Origin: Pseudomonas lini
Lineage (GTDB): Bacteria > Pseudomonadota > Gammaproteobacteria > Pseudomonadales > Pseudomonadaceae
Direction: 5' to 3'
NCBI RefSeq assembly: GCF_964063345.1
Contig: NZ_OZ061318.1
Coordinates: forward strand, 2,666,001 to 2,730,000
Length of the DNA: 64,000 nt
Shown here: positions 27,455 through 37,139 of the stretch, one piece after another
How the letters are laid out: every line of letters starts with the position of its first letter
Numbering within the stretch: position 1 is the first letter of the stretch
Notes under the pieces: model-generated
The model's database searches: none
Told to the model about the DNA's origin: nothing
The model's input: only the letters and a program-made list of their open reading frames with translations
Position numbers and translations under genes: made by a program

Positions 27455-28708
27455 TCAGCGATAAACCGGGAAGTCCGCGCACAGGGCTGCCACTTGCTGC
27501 GCGACATTGGCCTCGACATCGGCATCGCCGAGGTTGTCGAGGATGTCGCAGATCCAGCCGGCCAGCGTTACACACTGGGTGACCTTGAAGCCGCGAGTGG
27601 TCACCGCCGGGGTGCCGATACGCAGGCCGGAGGTCACGAATGGCGACTGTGGATCGTTCGGGACAGCGTTCTTGTTCACGGTGATGTGGGCGCGACCGAG
27701 TGCTGCGTCCGCCTCTTTGCCGGTGAGACCCTGACGGATCAGGCTGACCAGGAACAGGTGGTTATCGGTACCGCCGGACACTACATCGTAGCCGCGTTTG
27801 ATAAATACGCTGGCCATGGCCTGAGCGTTGTCGATCACTTGTTGCTGGTAAGCCTTGAAGCCAGGTTCCAGCGCTTCCTTGAAGCACACCGCCTTACCGG
27901 CGATCACGTGCATCAGCGGGCCGCCCTGGGCACCGGGGAATACCGCAGCGTTGAGCTTCTTCTCGATTTCTTCGTTGGACTTGCACAAGATCAGGCCGCC
28001 ACGCGGACCGCGCAGGGTCTTGTGGGTGGTGGTGGTGACCACATCAGCGTACGGCAGCGGATTCGGGTACAGGCCAGCAGCAACCAGACCGGCAACGTGA
28101 GCCATGTCGACGAACAGCAGCGCACCGACCTTGTCGGCGATCTGGCGGAAGCGTGGGAAGTCGAGGGTCTTGGAGTAGGCCGAGAACCCGGCAACGATCA
28201 TTTTCGGCTTGCACTCGACGGCCAGTCGCTCGACTTCGTCGTAATCGATCAGACCGGTTTTGGTGTCAATGCCGTACTGCACGGCGTTGTACAGCTTGCC
28301 CGAGGACGACACTTTGGCGCCGTGGGTCAAGTGACCGCCATGGGCCAGGCTCATGCCCAGAATGGTGTCGCCGGCTTGCAGCAGGGCCAGGTACACGGCG
28401 CTGTTGGCCGAAGAGCCGGAATGCGGCTGGACGTTGGCGTAATCGGCGCCGAACAGTTGCTTGGCGCGTTCAATGGCCAAGGCTTCAACTTTGTCGACGT
28501 GCTCGCAGCCACCGTAGTAGCGTTTGCCCGGATAGCCTTCGGCGTATTTGTTGGTCAGGCCGCTGCCTTGCGCTTCCATCACGCGCTTGCTGGTGTAGTT
28601 CTCTGACGCGATCAGCTCGATGTGATCTTCCTGGCGTTGCTCCTCGGCATTCATCGCCGCCAGCAGTGCATCGTCGTAACCCTTGATCTGGTCTTGCTTG
28701 CTGAACAT
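27455..28708 (-). CDS. glyA: serine hydroxymethyltransferase
   Basis: A 417-aa PLP enzyme interconverting glycine plus 5,10-methylene-THF and serine plus THF. Visible motifs are [49 protein letters not shown] and the PLP-lysine segment [15 protein letters not shown]. As first gene of the sox unit it joins both products of sarcosine oxidation (glycine and the C1-THF) into serine, which SdaB turns into pyruvate. The start at 28708 has GGGAGAG upstream; the upstream 16-codon extension has none. Pseudomonas genomes usually carry a second glyA. Confidence 0.96.
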   Translation of the reverse strand: MFSKQDQIKGYDDALLAAMNAEEQRQEDHIELIASENYTSKRVMEAQGSGLTNKYAEGYPGKRYYGGCEHVDKVEALAIERAKQLFGADYANVQPHSGSSANSAVYLALLQAGDTILGMSLAHGGHLTHGAKVSSSGKLYNAVQYGIDTKTGLIDYDEVERLAVECKPKMIVAGFSAYSKTLDFPRFRQIADKVGALLFVDMAHVAGLVAAGLYPNPLPYADVVTTTTHKTLRGPRGGLILCKSNEEIEKKLNAAVFPGAQGGPLMHVIAGKAVCFKEALEPGFKAYQQQVIDNAQAMASVFIKRGYDVVSGGTDNHLFLVSLIRQGLTGKEADAALGRAHITVNKNAVPNDPQSPFVTSGLRIGTPAVTTRGFKVTQCVTLAGWICDILDNLGDADVEANVAQQVAALCADFPVYR

Positions 28709-28899
28709 CGCGTCTCTCCCAGCGGCATCTATGCGCCATTCGTCTCGGTAAGGCACTGGCGTTACGGCAGTGCCCTTTGGATGCGATGGTATGACCGGCG
28801 CAGACAGGTCAAATGCCTATGGACGCCACGCAAAGGTGCGTTTACGACATGGGCCAGAAAGCCTGACCGGACACAATCTTCAAATTAGAAAGGATCCCC
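28709..28899 (-). promoter_or_regulatory. leader/promoter region of the glyA-sox operon
   Basis: The 190 bp upstream of glyA must hold the operon promoter and the control site for a sarcosine or betaine regulator (SouR or GbdR in P. aeruginosa). A TGTCGT half-site lies at 28844-28849 on the - strand. No confident -10/-35 pair was found, so this is placement only. Confidence 0.4.
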
Positions 28900-29005
28900 T
28901 GTGGGAGCGGCGGTGCGACGATTCGACTTGCCCGCGATAGCGGTGGGTCAGCTGACATCAATGCTGGAGTGATGCCGCCATCGCGGGCAAACCCGCTCCC
29001 ACAGG
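28900..29005. repeat. REPIN between glyA promoter and TraX-like gene
   Basis: Inverted arms TGTGGGAGCGGCGGTGCGAC...CTTGCCCGCGAT and ATCGCGGGCAAACCCGCTCC. The left arm carries a 12-bp insertion (GGTGCGACGATT-like), also seen in the copy at 53599, so the two belong to one subtype. Confidence 0.85.
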
Positions 29006-29027
29006 GTTTTACGCGCCCCTGCAGAGG

Positions 29028-29738
29028 TCAGGCAATAAGTTGGCGCAAGGCCAAAAGCACGAAGAAGTGCGCGGGATAGAGCGCGTAAGCCCAGCGACGC
29101 ATCGGTGGTGGCCGGATGCCTTGGGCGTGTCGCAATAGCAACAGCCCCAATAGTGGCGCAATCAGACAAGCGGCAATGCCGAGGATGGCTACATTGCTAT
29201 GAAGTCGTGCAGCGTAATACAGCACCTGCCATTGATTAGCCGCCAAACAGACCAGCCCCGGCAGAAGGCTGAAATACCAGGGACGCCTGATCACCAGCAA
29301 CATCGCCAACGGCAACAGCACGCCGAAGAAACCGAACATCAGTCGCTCCGGGAACAGCGCTGCCAGCAACAAGGCACCGGCCGCCAATAGTCGCGACTGA
29401 AGCATCCTGTGCTGCCAGCCACGGACGATCAACAGACCCAGAACCAACGTGGGCAACACGTTCAAGGTGTCGTGTTCAGGAATGTACATCCGGTAGGGGA
29501 TTTCGCTCAAAGCGCCAAACAGCAACAACCAACCGAGGTAACGCCACTGGCCGTCGGTCGTTACTGCACGGGCTCGCGACAGGTTCGCCGCCATCGCCAA
29601 ACAGAACCACGGGAATGCCAATCTACCCGGCACATACAGCAAATCGATGGAGTAACCGACATATCGCAGGTGATCAAGCACCATGCTCAGCAGCGCCAGC
29701 CACTTGAGCAGATCCAGTGCACCGTCCCTCTGAGTCAT
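29028..29738 (-). CDS. TraX-like membrane protein
   Basis: A 236-aa protein with about seven hydrophobic helices. It resembles TraX, the F-pilin N-acetylase family, with LLKWLALLSMVLDHLRYVG near the start, RLAFPWFCLAMAANLSR and the C-terminal YPAHFFVLLALR. Chromosomal TraX homologues have no known pilin substrate and probably acylate something at the inner membrane. I chose ATG 29738 (MTQRDGALDLLKW); the RBS is weak and an ATG two codons upstream is possible. The gene is divergent from ltaE and near it. Confidence 0.82.
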   Translation of the reverse strand: MTQRDGALDLLKWLALLSMVLDHLRYVGYSIDLLYVPGRLAFPWFCLAMAANLSRARAVTTDGQWRYLGWLLLFGALSEIPYRMYIPEHDTLNVLPTLVLGLLIVRGWQHRMLQSRLLAAGALLLAALFPERLMFGFFGVLLPLAMLLVIRRPWYFSLLPGLVCLAANQWQVLYYAARLHSNVAILGIAACLIAPLLGLLLLRHAQGIRPPPMRRWAYALYPAHFFVLLALRQLIA

Positions 29739-29871
29739 GTGCATAATTGCCCAAGGCGTTTGTATTTTTCTGACAGACTCACCCCGTGTGCTCCCCGGAC
29801 GATCTTCGGTAAAGTGCGCACCATCATTGACCAACGAAGCGCCACAAGCGCCTCGATCACGGAAGCAGGCC

Positions 29872-30912
29872 ATGACCGATAAGAGCCAACAATTCGCCAG
29901 CGACAACTATTCCGGTATCTGCCCTGAAGCCTGGGCTGCCATGGAACAGGCCAACCACGGCCACCAGCGCGCTTACGGCGACGATGAGTGGACCGCACGC
30001 GCCTCGGATCAATTCCGCAAACTGTTCGAAACCGACTGCGAAGTGTTCTTCGCCTTCAACGGCACCGCGGCCAACTCATTGGCCCTGTCGTCACTGTGCC
30101 AGAGTTACCACAGCGTGATCTGCTCGGAAACCGCCCACGTCGAAACCGACGAATGCGGCGCGCCGGAGTTTTTCTCCAACGGCTCCAAGCTGCTCATCGC
30201 CCGCACCGAAAACGGCAAGCTGACGCCGGAATCGATCCGCGAAATCGCCCTCAAGCGCCAGGACATCCACTACCCGAAACCGCGCGTAGTGACCCTGACC
30301 CAGGCTACTGAAGTCGGTAGCGTGTATACCCCGGCCGAAATCCGCGCCATCAGCGCCACCTGCAAAGAACTGGGCCTGAACCTGCACATGGACGGCGCAC
30401 GTTTCTCCAATGCCTGCGCGTACCTGGGCTGCTCACCAGCGGACCTGACCTGGAAGGCCGGCGTCGACGTACTGTGCTTCGGCGGCACGAAAAACGGCAT
30501 GGCGGTGGGCGAAGCGATTCTGTTCTTCAACCACAAACTGGCTGAAGACTTCGATTACCGCTGCAAACAGGCCGGGCAACTGGCCTCGAAAATGCGCTTC
30601 CTCTCGGCGCCGTGGGTCGGGATTCTGGAAAACGACGCCTGGCTCAAATACGCCCGCCACGCCAACCACTGCGCGCAGCTGCTGGCCGAACTGGTGAGCG
30701 ACATTCCGGGCGTGGAACTGATGTTCCCGGTGCAGGCCAACGGCGTGTTCCTGCAGCTGTCAGAGCCGGCCATTGCCGCACTGACCGCCAAGGGCTGGCG
30801 CTTCTACACATTCATCGGCAACGGCGGCGCACGGTTCATGTGCTCGTGGGACACCGAAGAAGAACGCGTGCGCGAATTGGCGACGGATATTCGGGAAGTA
30901 ATGTCAGCCTGA
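29872..30912 (+). CDS. ltaE: low-specificity L-threonine aldolase
   Basis: A 346-aa PLP enzyme cleaving threonine or allo-threonine (and other beta-hydroxy amino acids) to glycine and an aldehyde. It has SDNYSGICPEAWAAM at the N-terminus, NGTAANSLALSSLC, MDGARFSNA and the PLP-lysine site CFGGTKNGMA. Its place among glycine/serine genes fits: in P. aeruginosa the homologue also lies by the sox genes. RBS GGAAGCAGG precedes ATG 29872; the longer upstream frame lacks coding character. Confidence 0.93.
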   Translation: MTDKSQQFASDNYSGICPEAWAAMEQANHGHQRAYGDDEWTARASDQFRKLFETDCEVFFAFNGTAANSLALSSLCQSYHSVICSETAHVETDECGAPEFFSNGSKLLIARTENGKLTPESIREIALKRQDIHYPKPRVVTLTQATEVGSVYTPAEIRAISATCKELGLNLHMDGARFSNACAYLGCSPADLTWKAGVDVLCFGGTKNGMAVGEAILFFNHKLAEDFDYRCKQAGQLASKMRFLSAPWVGILENDAWLKYARHANHCAQLLAELVSDIPGVELMFPVQANGVFLQLSEPAIAALTAKGWRFYTFIGNGGARFMCSWDTEEERVRELATDIREVMSA

Positions 30913-30918
30913 CACCCC

Positions 30919-32026
30919 CAAGCTTTGTGGCGAGGGGGCTTGCCCCCGTTCGGCTGCGCAGCAGCCGTAAATCAACCAACGCGGTCTGCCTGACAAATCG
31001 CATGCTCAGGCTTTGGGGCTGCTGCGCAACCCAGCGGGAGCAAGCTCCCTCGCCACAGGTCTGTGTTCGACCTCAGCTAATTGATTGAAATGAGCTTTTG
31101 TGGCGAGGGAGCTTGCTCCCGCTCGGCTGCGCAGCAGCCGTAAATCAACCAACGCGGTCTGCCTGACAGACCGCATGCTCAGGCTTTGGGGCTGCTTCGC
31201 AACCCAGCGGGAGCAAGCTCCCTCGCCACAGGTCTGTGTTCGACCTCAGCTAATTGATTGAAATGAGCTTTTGTGGCGAGGGAGCTTGCTCCCGCTCGGC
31301 TGCGCAGCAGTCGTAAATCAACCAACGCGGTCTGCCTGACAAATCGCATGCTCAGGCTTTGGGGCTGCTGCGCAACCCAGCGGGAGCAAGCTCCCTCGCC
31401 ACAGGTTCTGTGTTCGACCTCAGTTATTTGATTGAAATGAGCTTTTGTGGCGAGGGAGCTTGCTCCCGTTCGGCTGCGCAGCAGTCGTAAATCAACCAAC
31501 GCGGTCTGCCTGACAGACCGCATGTTCAGGCTTTGGGGCTGCTTCGCAACCCAGCGGGAGCAAGCTCCCTCGCCACAGGTCTGTGTTCGACCTCAGTTAT
31601 TTGATTGAAATGAGCTTTTGTGGCGAGGGAGCTTGCTCCCGCTCGGCTGCGCAGCAGTCGTAAATCAACCAACGCGGTCTGCCTGACAAATCGCATGCTC
31701 AGGCTTTGGGGCTGCTTCGCAACCCAGCGGGAGCAAGCTCCCGTTCGGCTGCGCAGCAGCCGTAAATCAACCAACGCGGTCTGCCTGACAAACCGCATGC
31801 TCAGGCTTTGGGGCTGCTTCGCAACCCAGCGGGAGCAAGCTCCCTCGCCACAGGTCTGTGTTCACCTCCGCTAATTGATTGAAATGAGCTTTTGTGGCGA
31901 GGGAGCTTGCTCCCGCTCGGCTGCGCAGCAGTCGTAAATCAACCAACGCGGTCTGCCTGACAGACCGCATTCTCAGGGTTAAGGGCTGCTTCGCAACCCA
32001 ACGGGGGCGAGCCAACTCGCCACATA
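30919..32026. repeat. tandem REPIN array, period about 173 bp
   Basis: At least six full copies and one truncated copy of a REPIN. The left arm TTGTGGCGAGGGAGCTTGCT, an 85-bp centre with ACCAACGCGGTCTGCCTGAC, and the right arm AGCAAGCTCCCTCGCCACA are joined by a spacer ending TTGATTGAAATGAGC. Copies begin near 30919, 31091, 31264, 31438, 31611, about 31740 (left arm joined to the previous right arm, with arms and spacer lost) and 31885. Copies are nearly identical, so expansion is recent. The array fills the 1.2 kb between ltaE and the SDR gene. No gene is present in it, although it is open in several frames. Confidence 0.95.
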
Positions 32027-32120
32027 CAGCCTTCATGCAAAATGATCCCGCAAGAGTTGGTCTACATTGACTGGCGAGCCGTTTCGATCCGCATCGATAA
32101 CAACAATCAGGAGCGTACGC

Positions 32121-32945
32121 ATGTCATTACAAGGCAAAACCCTGTTCATCACCGGTGCCAGTCGTGGCATTGGGCGTGAGATTGCGCTGCGGGCAGCAAA
32201 GGACGGGGCTAACATCGTGATTGCCGCCAAAAGCGCCACTCCTCACCCCAAACTGCCTGGCACCATCTTCAGTGTGGCGGCGGAAGTTGAAGCAGCGGGC
32301 GGCAAGGCGCTGGCCTTGCAGGTGGATGTGCGTGATGAAATTGCCGTGCGCCAGGCCATGGCCGACGCCTCTGAGCATTTCGGCGGCATCGACGCGCTGA
32401 TCAACAATGCCGGGGCGATCAAGCTGACCGGGGTGCAACACATCGAACTCAAGCGCTTCGACCTGATGCATCAGATCAACACCCGCGCCGTGCTGCTGTG
32501 CAGTCAGGCTGCCCTGCCCTATTTGAAAAAAACCGCCGGCCACATCCTCAACCTGTCACCACCGCTGAACCTGGCCACCAAGTGGTTCGCCCAGTACAGC
32601 CCTTACACGGTGACCAAATACGGCATGAGCATGCTGACTTTGGGCATGAGCGAGGAATTCGCCTCCTACGGCATCAGCGTTAATTCCCTGTGGCCGCAGA
32701 CCATGATCGCGACCGCTGCGATCGAGTTTCAGCTGGGGTCACGCGAGTCGTTCAAGCATGCGCGTTCGCCGGCGATTATGGCGGATGCTGCTTACGCGAT
32801 TCTGAGCAGCAGTGGCCGCAGCATTACCGGGCGCTTGCTGATTGATGAGGAGATTCTGCGGGAGCATGGGGTTAACGAATTTGATCATTATCGTTTTGAG
32901 CCGGACAGCAACGACAAGCTGATGCCCGACCTGTTTATCGACTGA
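32121..32945 (+). CDS. short-chain dehydrogenase/reductase (HSDL2-like)
   Basis: A 274-aa NAD(P)-dependent SDR. The cofactor motif is TGASRGIG (about residues 12-19), then NNAG, the catalytic serine in HILNLSPPLN and YTVTK (YxxxK). The insert after the first strand (KSATPHPKLPGTIFSVAAEVE) and the ending are typical of the hydroxysteroid-dehydrogenase-like 2 family. The substrate is unknown. CAGGAG lies eight bases before ATG 32121. It is a single gene flanked by REP sequences. Confidence 0.9.
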   Translation: MSLQGKTLFITGASRGIGREIALRAAKDGANIVIAAKSATPHPKLPGTIFSVAAEVEAAGGKALALQVDVRDEIAVRQAMADASEHFGGIDALINNAGAIKLTGVQHIELKRFDLMHQINTRAVLLCSQAALPYLKKTAGHILNLSPPLNLATKWFAQYSPYTVTKYGMSMLTLGMSEEFASYGISVNSLWPQTMIATAAIEFQLGSRESFKHARSPAIMADAAYAILSSSGRSITGRLLIDEEILREHGVNEFDHYRFEPDSNDKLMPDLFID

Positions 32946-32956
32946 AAAACACCGTT

Positions 32957-33051
32957 CCTGTGGGAGCGAGCTTGCTCGCGATAGCGGTGGATCAGCCAAC
33001 ATTGATGTTGGATCTGATTCCGTCATCGCGAGCAAGCTCGCTCCCACAGGG
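32957..33051. repeat. REPIN between SDR gene and gbcB
   Basis: Inverted arms CTGTGGGAGCGAGCTTGCTC and GAGCAAGCTCGCTCCCACAG around a centre that itself contains ACATTGATGT. The two genes converge on it. Confidence 0.9.
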
Positions 33052-33065
33052 TTCCATGGTGCTTA

Positions 33066-34166
33066 TTAGAACTCGATCCGCACATCGCCCTTCGGCACGC
33101 TGCAGCACGACAGAATGTAACCCTCGGCCTCGTCTTCCTCGGTAATCCCACCGTTGTGGTCCATTTCGACCTCACCACCAAGCTTCATCACCTTGCAGGT
33201 CCCGCAGATCCCCATCCCGCAGGCCTTCGGAATCAGCAAGCCAAGCTTGGCCGCCGCCGCATGCACGGTTTCGCCCGGCGCCACACGAATGCTCTTGCCG
33301 GACGCGGTGAATTCCACCTGATGCAGATCCGCCGCATCGACTTCCGGAGCATCCGCCGCTTGTTCGGCTTGTTCCACCGCGTCGGCACGGGCTTCCGCTG
33401 GCGTCGCGCCGAAGGATTCCTCGTGATAACGCGACATGTCGAAACCCGCCGTCTCGAGCATGCGCTTGACCGCGTTCATGTATGGGGTCGGGCCGCAGCA
33501 GAAGACTTCACGCTCAAGGAAGTCCGGCGCCATCAATTCGAGCATCTTGTGGTTCAGGTAACCGCGATAACCGGCCCACGGCTCGCCCAGACCATGCTTC
33601 TCGCAAATCAGGTGCAGGCTGAAGTTGTCGATCCGCGACGCCATGTGTTCCAGCTCGCGGTGATAAATGATGTCTTTGGGCGAGCGGGCACTGTGGATAA
33701 ACGTCATGTCGACGTTGCCATTGGTGTCATAGAACCAGCGCGCCATGGACATGCACGGCGTGATGCCGACGCCGCCGCTGAGGTAAAGCACTTTCGGCGC
33801 AGGGAAGTCCATGGCGTTGAACAGCCCGACCGGCCCGTGCACCGCCAACTCCTGGCCTTCATGCAGGGTGTCGTGCAGCCAGTTGGACACCTTGCCCCCC
33901 GGCACGCGCTTGATCGTCACCGAAAAGCTGTACGGCACCGACGGTGAGCTGGAAATGGTATAGGAACGCATAATCGGCACGCCGTCGATTTCCAGCTCCA
34001 GGGTGACGAACTGCCCGGGCTTGAAAAAGAACAGGATTGGCTGGTCGGCCATAAAGCAGAAGGTGCGCACATCCCAGGTTTCCTGGATGACTTTGACGCA
34101 ACGGACAATGTGTCGACCATTGGCCCAGGTCTGGGTGGTTACCGGGTTCAGGAAGCTGTTGGACAT
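33066..34166 (-). CDS. gbcB: glycine betaine demethylase reductase subunit
   Basis: A 366-aa reductase that feeds electrons from NAD(P)H to the Rieske oxygenase GbcA. An FAD-binding domain (FKPGQFVTLELEIDGVPIMRSYTISSSP) is followed by an NAD-binding domain (VLYLSGGVGITPCMSMARWF; FCCGPTPYMNAVKRML). A linker rich in A and E leads to a C-terminal plant-type [2Fe-2S] ferredoxin with CGMGICGTCKVMKLGG and a distal cysteine in ILSCCS. RBS GGAG lies six bases before ATG 34166. It is divergent from gbcA. Confidence 0.95.
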   Translation of the reverse strand: MSNSFLNPVTTQTWANGRHIVRCVKVIQETWDVRTFCFMADQPILFFFKPGQFVTLELEIDGVPIMRSYTISSSPSVPYSFSVTIKRVPGGKVSNWLHDTLHEGQELAVHGPVGLFNAMDFPAPKVLYLSGGVGITPCMSMARWFYDTNGNVDMTFIHSARSPKDIIYHRELEHMASRIDNFSLHLICEKHGLGEPWAGYRGYLNHKMLELMAPDFLEREVFCCGPTPYMNAVKRMLETAGFDMSRYHEESFGATPAEARADAVEQAEQAADAPEVDAADLHQVEFTASGKSIRVAPGETVHAAAAKLGLLIPKACGMGICGTCKVMKLGGEVEMDHNGGITEEDEAEGYILSCCSVPKGDVRIEF

Positions 34167-34452
34167 GCTGATCTCCACGGCCGACTGTCGGCCTTCATGT
34201 TGGCGATTCTGCGTATAGCGAGAACCTCCCATTTACCTATCTGCGACATTCACATACTTATCGCGACCAGCCCCCAATTACCGGGGGTTGCGCGTCGGGA
34301 ACAGATTGGGCCATGTCGCCCATGGATAAGGTTCTGGCGAGCGCCGGCCCCACACTCGCCCCATACCAAGTCACAACCTTTACACCTTGCGTAGCAAACC
34401 GTATCAGCCACTATTTCGCCGGCCACACAGAATGGCCATGAGGATCAAATCG
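34167..34452. promoter_or_regulatory. divergent gbcB/gbcA control region
   Basis: The 286-bp gap must hold both promoters and a GbdR site. A GC-rich palindrome CCCCCAATTACCGGGGG lies at 34271-34287 and a TGTCGC element at 34314-34319. Neither is proven as an operator. No further gene is visible. Confidence 0.45.
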
Positions 34453-35748
34453 ATGGACGTCACCGCAAAAATCAGCCTGGGCGATCCGCTGGAACCCGCA
34501 CGCAAGGCCACCGCGCAGATGCTGCAAGAGCGCGAGCGCACTTTTTCGCTGCCGCAGCCGTTTTACTCTGACGAGCGGCTGTTTGATATCGACATGCAGG
34601 AAATCTTTCAGAAAGAGTGGTTGATCGCCGGCATGACCTGCGAAATCCCGACCAAGGGCAACTACCTGACCCTGCAAGTCGGCAAGAACCCGATCATCGT
34701 GATTCGTGGTGCCGACGGCGTGGTCCATGCATTCCACAACGTCTGCCGTCACCGCGGTTCGCGGCTGTGCACCAGTGAAAAAGGCAAAGTCGCCAAACTG
34801 GTCTGCCACTACCACCAGTGGACGTATGAGCTGGACGGTCGCCTGCTGTTCGCCGGCACCGAAATGGGCGCCGACTTCGACATGAAGCAGTACGGCTTGA
34901 AGCCTGTGAACGTGAAAACCGCTGGCGGTTACATCTTCATCAGCCTCTCGGAAAACCCGCCGGCCATTGATGACTTCTTGTCGACGCTGAACCATTACAT
35001 GGAACCGTACGACATGGAGAATACCAAGGTGGCGATCCAGACCACCTTGTTCGAAAAAGCCAACTGGAAACTGGTGCTGGAAAACAACCGCGAGTGCTAC
35101 CACTGCAACGCGTCGCACCCGGAACTGTTGAAAACCCTGCTGGAATGGGACGACGTCACCGACCCGCGTGCCGACCAGGCCTTCAAGGACCACGTGGCTG
35201 CTTCGGCCGCTGCCTGGGAAGCCGAGAAAATCCCTTACGCCCACGCCAGTTTCGGCCTGCGTAACCGCATCGTGCGCATGCCGCTGCTCAAGGGCACCGT
35301 GTCGATGACCCTGGACGGCAAACAGGGCTGCGCCAAACTCATGGGCCGCATCAAAAACCCGGACCTGGGCTCGATGCGCATCCTGCACCTGCCGCATTCG
35401 TGGAACCACTGCATGGGCGACCACATCATCGTGTTCACCGTGTGGCCGATCAGCGCTCAGGAAACCATGGTTACCACCAAATGGATCGTGCACAAGGACG
35501 CGGTCGAAGGCGTGGACTACGACGTGGAGCGCATGCGCCAGGTCTGGGATGCGACCAACGACCAGGACCGTCGCCTGGCCGAAGAAAACCAGCGCGGGAT
35601 CAACTCCACCGCGTACCAGCCTGGGCCTTACTCCAAGACCTATGAGTTTGGCGTGGTGAACTTCGTGGATTGGTACAGCGAGCGGTTGCTGAACAACCTT
35701 GGGGCCGAGCCTGCGCCTTATCTCAAAGGTGTTCCGGTTCAAGGCTAA
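34453..35748 (+). CDS. gbcA: glycine betaine demethylase oxygenase subunit (Rieske)
   Basis: A 431-aa Rieske non-haem iron oxygenase alpha subunit that demethylates glycine betaine to dimethylglycine and formaldehyde. The Rieske centre is CRHRGSRLC-x(n)-VCHYHQW (C-x-H...C-x-x-H). The mononuclear iron site includes the two histidines of NRECYHCNASHPELL and a later aspartate. RBS AGGA precedes ATG 34453; the 22 upstream codons are less likely. Its partner gbcB is divergent, as in other pseudomonads, and GbdR activates the pair. Confidence 0.96.
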   Translation: MDVTAKISLGDPLEPARKATAQMLQERERTFSLPQPFYSDERLFDIDMQEIFQKEWLIAGMTCEIPTKGNYLTLQVGKNPIIVIRGADGVVHAFHNVCRHRGSRLCTSEKGKVAKLVCHYHQWTYELDGRLLFAGTEMGADFDMKQYGLKPVNVKTAGGYIFISLSENPPAIDDFLSTLNHYMEPYDMENTKVAIQTTLFEKANWKLVLENNRECYHCNASHPELLKTLLEWDDVTDPRADQAFKDHVAASAAAWEAEKIPYAHASFGLRNRIVRMPLLKGTVSMTLDGKQGCAKLMGRIKNPDLGSMRILHLPHSWNHCMGDHIIVFTVWPISAQETMVTTKWIVHKDAVEGVDYDVERMRQVWDATNDQDRRLAEENQRGINSTAYQPGPYSKTYEFGVVNFVDWYSERLLNNLGAEPAPYLKGVPVQG

Positions 35749-35758
35749 GAGCAAAAGC

Positions 35759-35847
35759 ATCGCGGGCAAGCCCGCTCCCAAAGGATCGGCGGCGTACACA
35801 GATTTTGTGAACACCCCCATCACTGTGGGAGCGGGCTTGCCCGCGAT
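35759..35847. repeat. REPIN after gbcA
   Basis: Inverted arms ATCGCGGGCAAGCCCGCTCC and GGAGCGGGCTTGCCCGCGAT lie between the convergent gbcA and phosphoesterase genes. Confidence 0.9.
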
Positions 35848-35868
35848 GAGGCCGGCACAGTCAGCCCG

Positions 35869-37113
35869 TTAACTCGAAGACCACCGCACCGACCCATCCT
35901 CGCCAATAAACGTCTCTTCGATGTTCTCCCCCACCAGCCGCACCTTCACATAACCGTTCAACACCCGATCCGGGTACGCCTCATCCCGCGCATTTTCCGT
36001 TTCCGACCACAGCACCCGCGCATGCCCGTTCAGCTCGCTGGCATTGCCGTAGGGAATCGCCCCGTGCCCGGCGCAGCGCGCATGCAACCCGCCTTGAGCG
36101 GCGTAGCAGATGCCGTTGTGCAAATGCCCCCAATACCAGTAATCCGGCTCGCGGCCCAAGGCATCGCACACCGGCTGATACAGCGCCGTCTTGCTGTGCC
36201 CGGAAATATCAAAGCCCTGGTGATGACTGAGCACCATGATTTTCTTGCGTTGAGGCAGATCTTTCATCCAGTCGATCTGCTCCTTGTTCAGTGCACCGTC
36301 CATGTACAGGTTGATCGCATCCGAGGCGTAAGCCGTGTCGAGCCCGATCACCAGCCAGTCATCGTTGTACAACGCGAAATAACTGGTGCCCTGCTGCGCC
36401 GGAAAACGCTTGGCCAATTCCTTGAAATAGCCATGGGCGCCGCTGTACATCTCGTGATTGGAGTTGAGGGTGAACGAGCCGTGCTTGCCCATGGGCCAGC
36501 CGACCATGTCAACGTCTTCCTGGGAGCGGGTGCCGGCGTAATACACATCCCCCAGGTGAATGGTGAAGTCGGCCTGGGCCAGTTGCATCTGGTTGGCCAC
36601 CGACACCGCCGGAGCATGGCTGTCGAACGGCCCGGTGCCCCAGTCGCCGGCGATGGCCAGGGTTACGTCACTGTCCATGCGCATCAGCGCCGGGTTGGTG
36701 GCGAACGGCGCGTGATGCCGCAGGTTCTCGATCCATTTGAGCAATGCCTCGCTCCACAACAGATCCAGCAGCTCCCATTTGCGACAACCGAGCAGGCTGC
36801 CGTCCTTGAGCACTCGGGTTTGCAGCTCGTCCACCGATTGCGGCAAGGGGCTGGCGTTGCCGATGTGCAGGATCGACAAGCCGTGGGACAACTCCCACGG
36901 CACACTCGGCTGATCGTCTGGCATATCGCCGTGCTTGAGCACGTATTGCGCCTGATCGTGACCCCGCTGCAGCAGCGCGACAATGGCTTCGAACTCCTCG
37001 GGCTCAAGCTCGCTGACGAGCTTTTTCCAGGCCATTTCCAAACGGGTGAACAAGCCGTGTACGCGTAGCTTGACCTTGTCGTACTCGTGTTCCCAATGAC
37101 TGACCAATGACAT
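35869..37113 (-). CDS. metallophosphoesterase
   Basis: A 414-aa calcineurin-like phosphoesterase. About 150 helical N-terminal residues of unknown role precede the metal-site motifs in order: AIAGDWGTG, HLGDVYY, LNSNHEMY (GNH variant with serine), VLSHHQGFD and WGHLHNG. No signal peptide is seen, so it is probably cytosolic. The substrate is unknown. It begins 26 bases after the cytochrome gene and is the third gene of the GMC/cytochrome unit. ATG 37113 has GGAGGAAAG upstream. Confidence 0.85.
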   Translation of the reverse strand: MSLVSHWEHEYDKVKLRVHGLFTRLEMAWKKLVSELEPEEFEAIVALLQRGHDQAQYVLKHGDMPDDQPSVPWELSHGLSILHIGNASPLPQSVDELQTRVLKDGSLLGCRKWELLDLLWSEALLKWIENLRHHAPFATNPALMRMDSDVTLAIAGDWGTGPFDSHAPAVSVANQMQLAQADFTIHLGDVYYAGTRSQEDVDMVGWPMGKHGSFTLNSNHEMYSGAHGYFKELAKRFPAQQGTSYFALYNDDWLVIGLDTAYASDAINLYMDGALNKEQIDWMKDLPQRKKIMVLSHHQGFDISGHSKTALYQPVCDALGREPDYWYWGHLHNGICYAAQGGLHARCAGHGAIPYGNASELNGHARVLWSETENARDEAYPDRVLNGYVKVRLVGENIEETFIGEDGSVRWSSS

Positions 37114-37139
37114 GTCGCTTTCCTCCATCCGTAGTGGAA

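Noticed and set aside
30919..32026. Regular repeats considered as a CRISPR array
   Set aside because: Units are about 173 bp and almost wholly identical, with no unique short spacers; arms match REP sequences elsewhere in the window; no cas genes.
30960..32036. Several short repeated open frames (TALVDLRLLRSRAGASSLATKA-like) in the repeat array
   Set aside because: They are translations of REPIN sequence, identical because the DNA is repeated; no RBS or separate coding signal.
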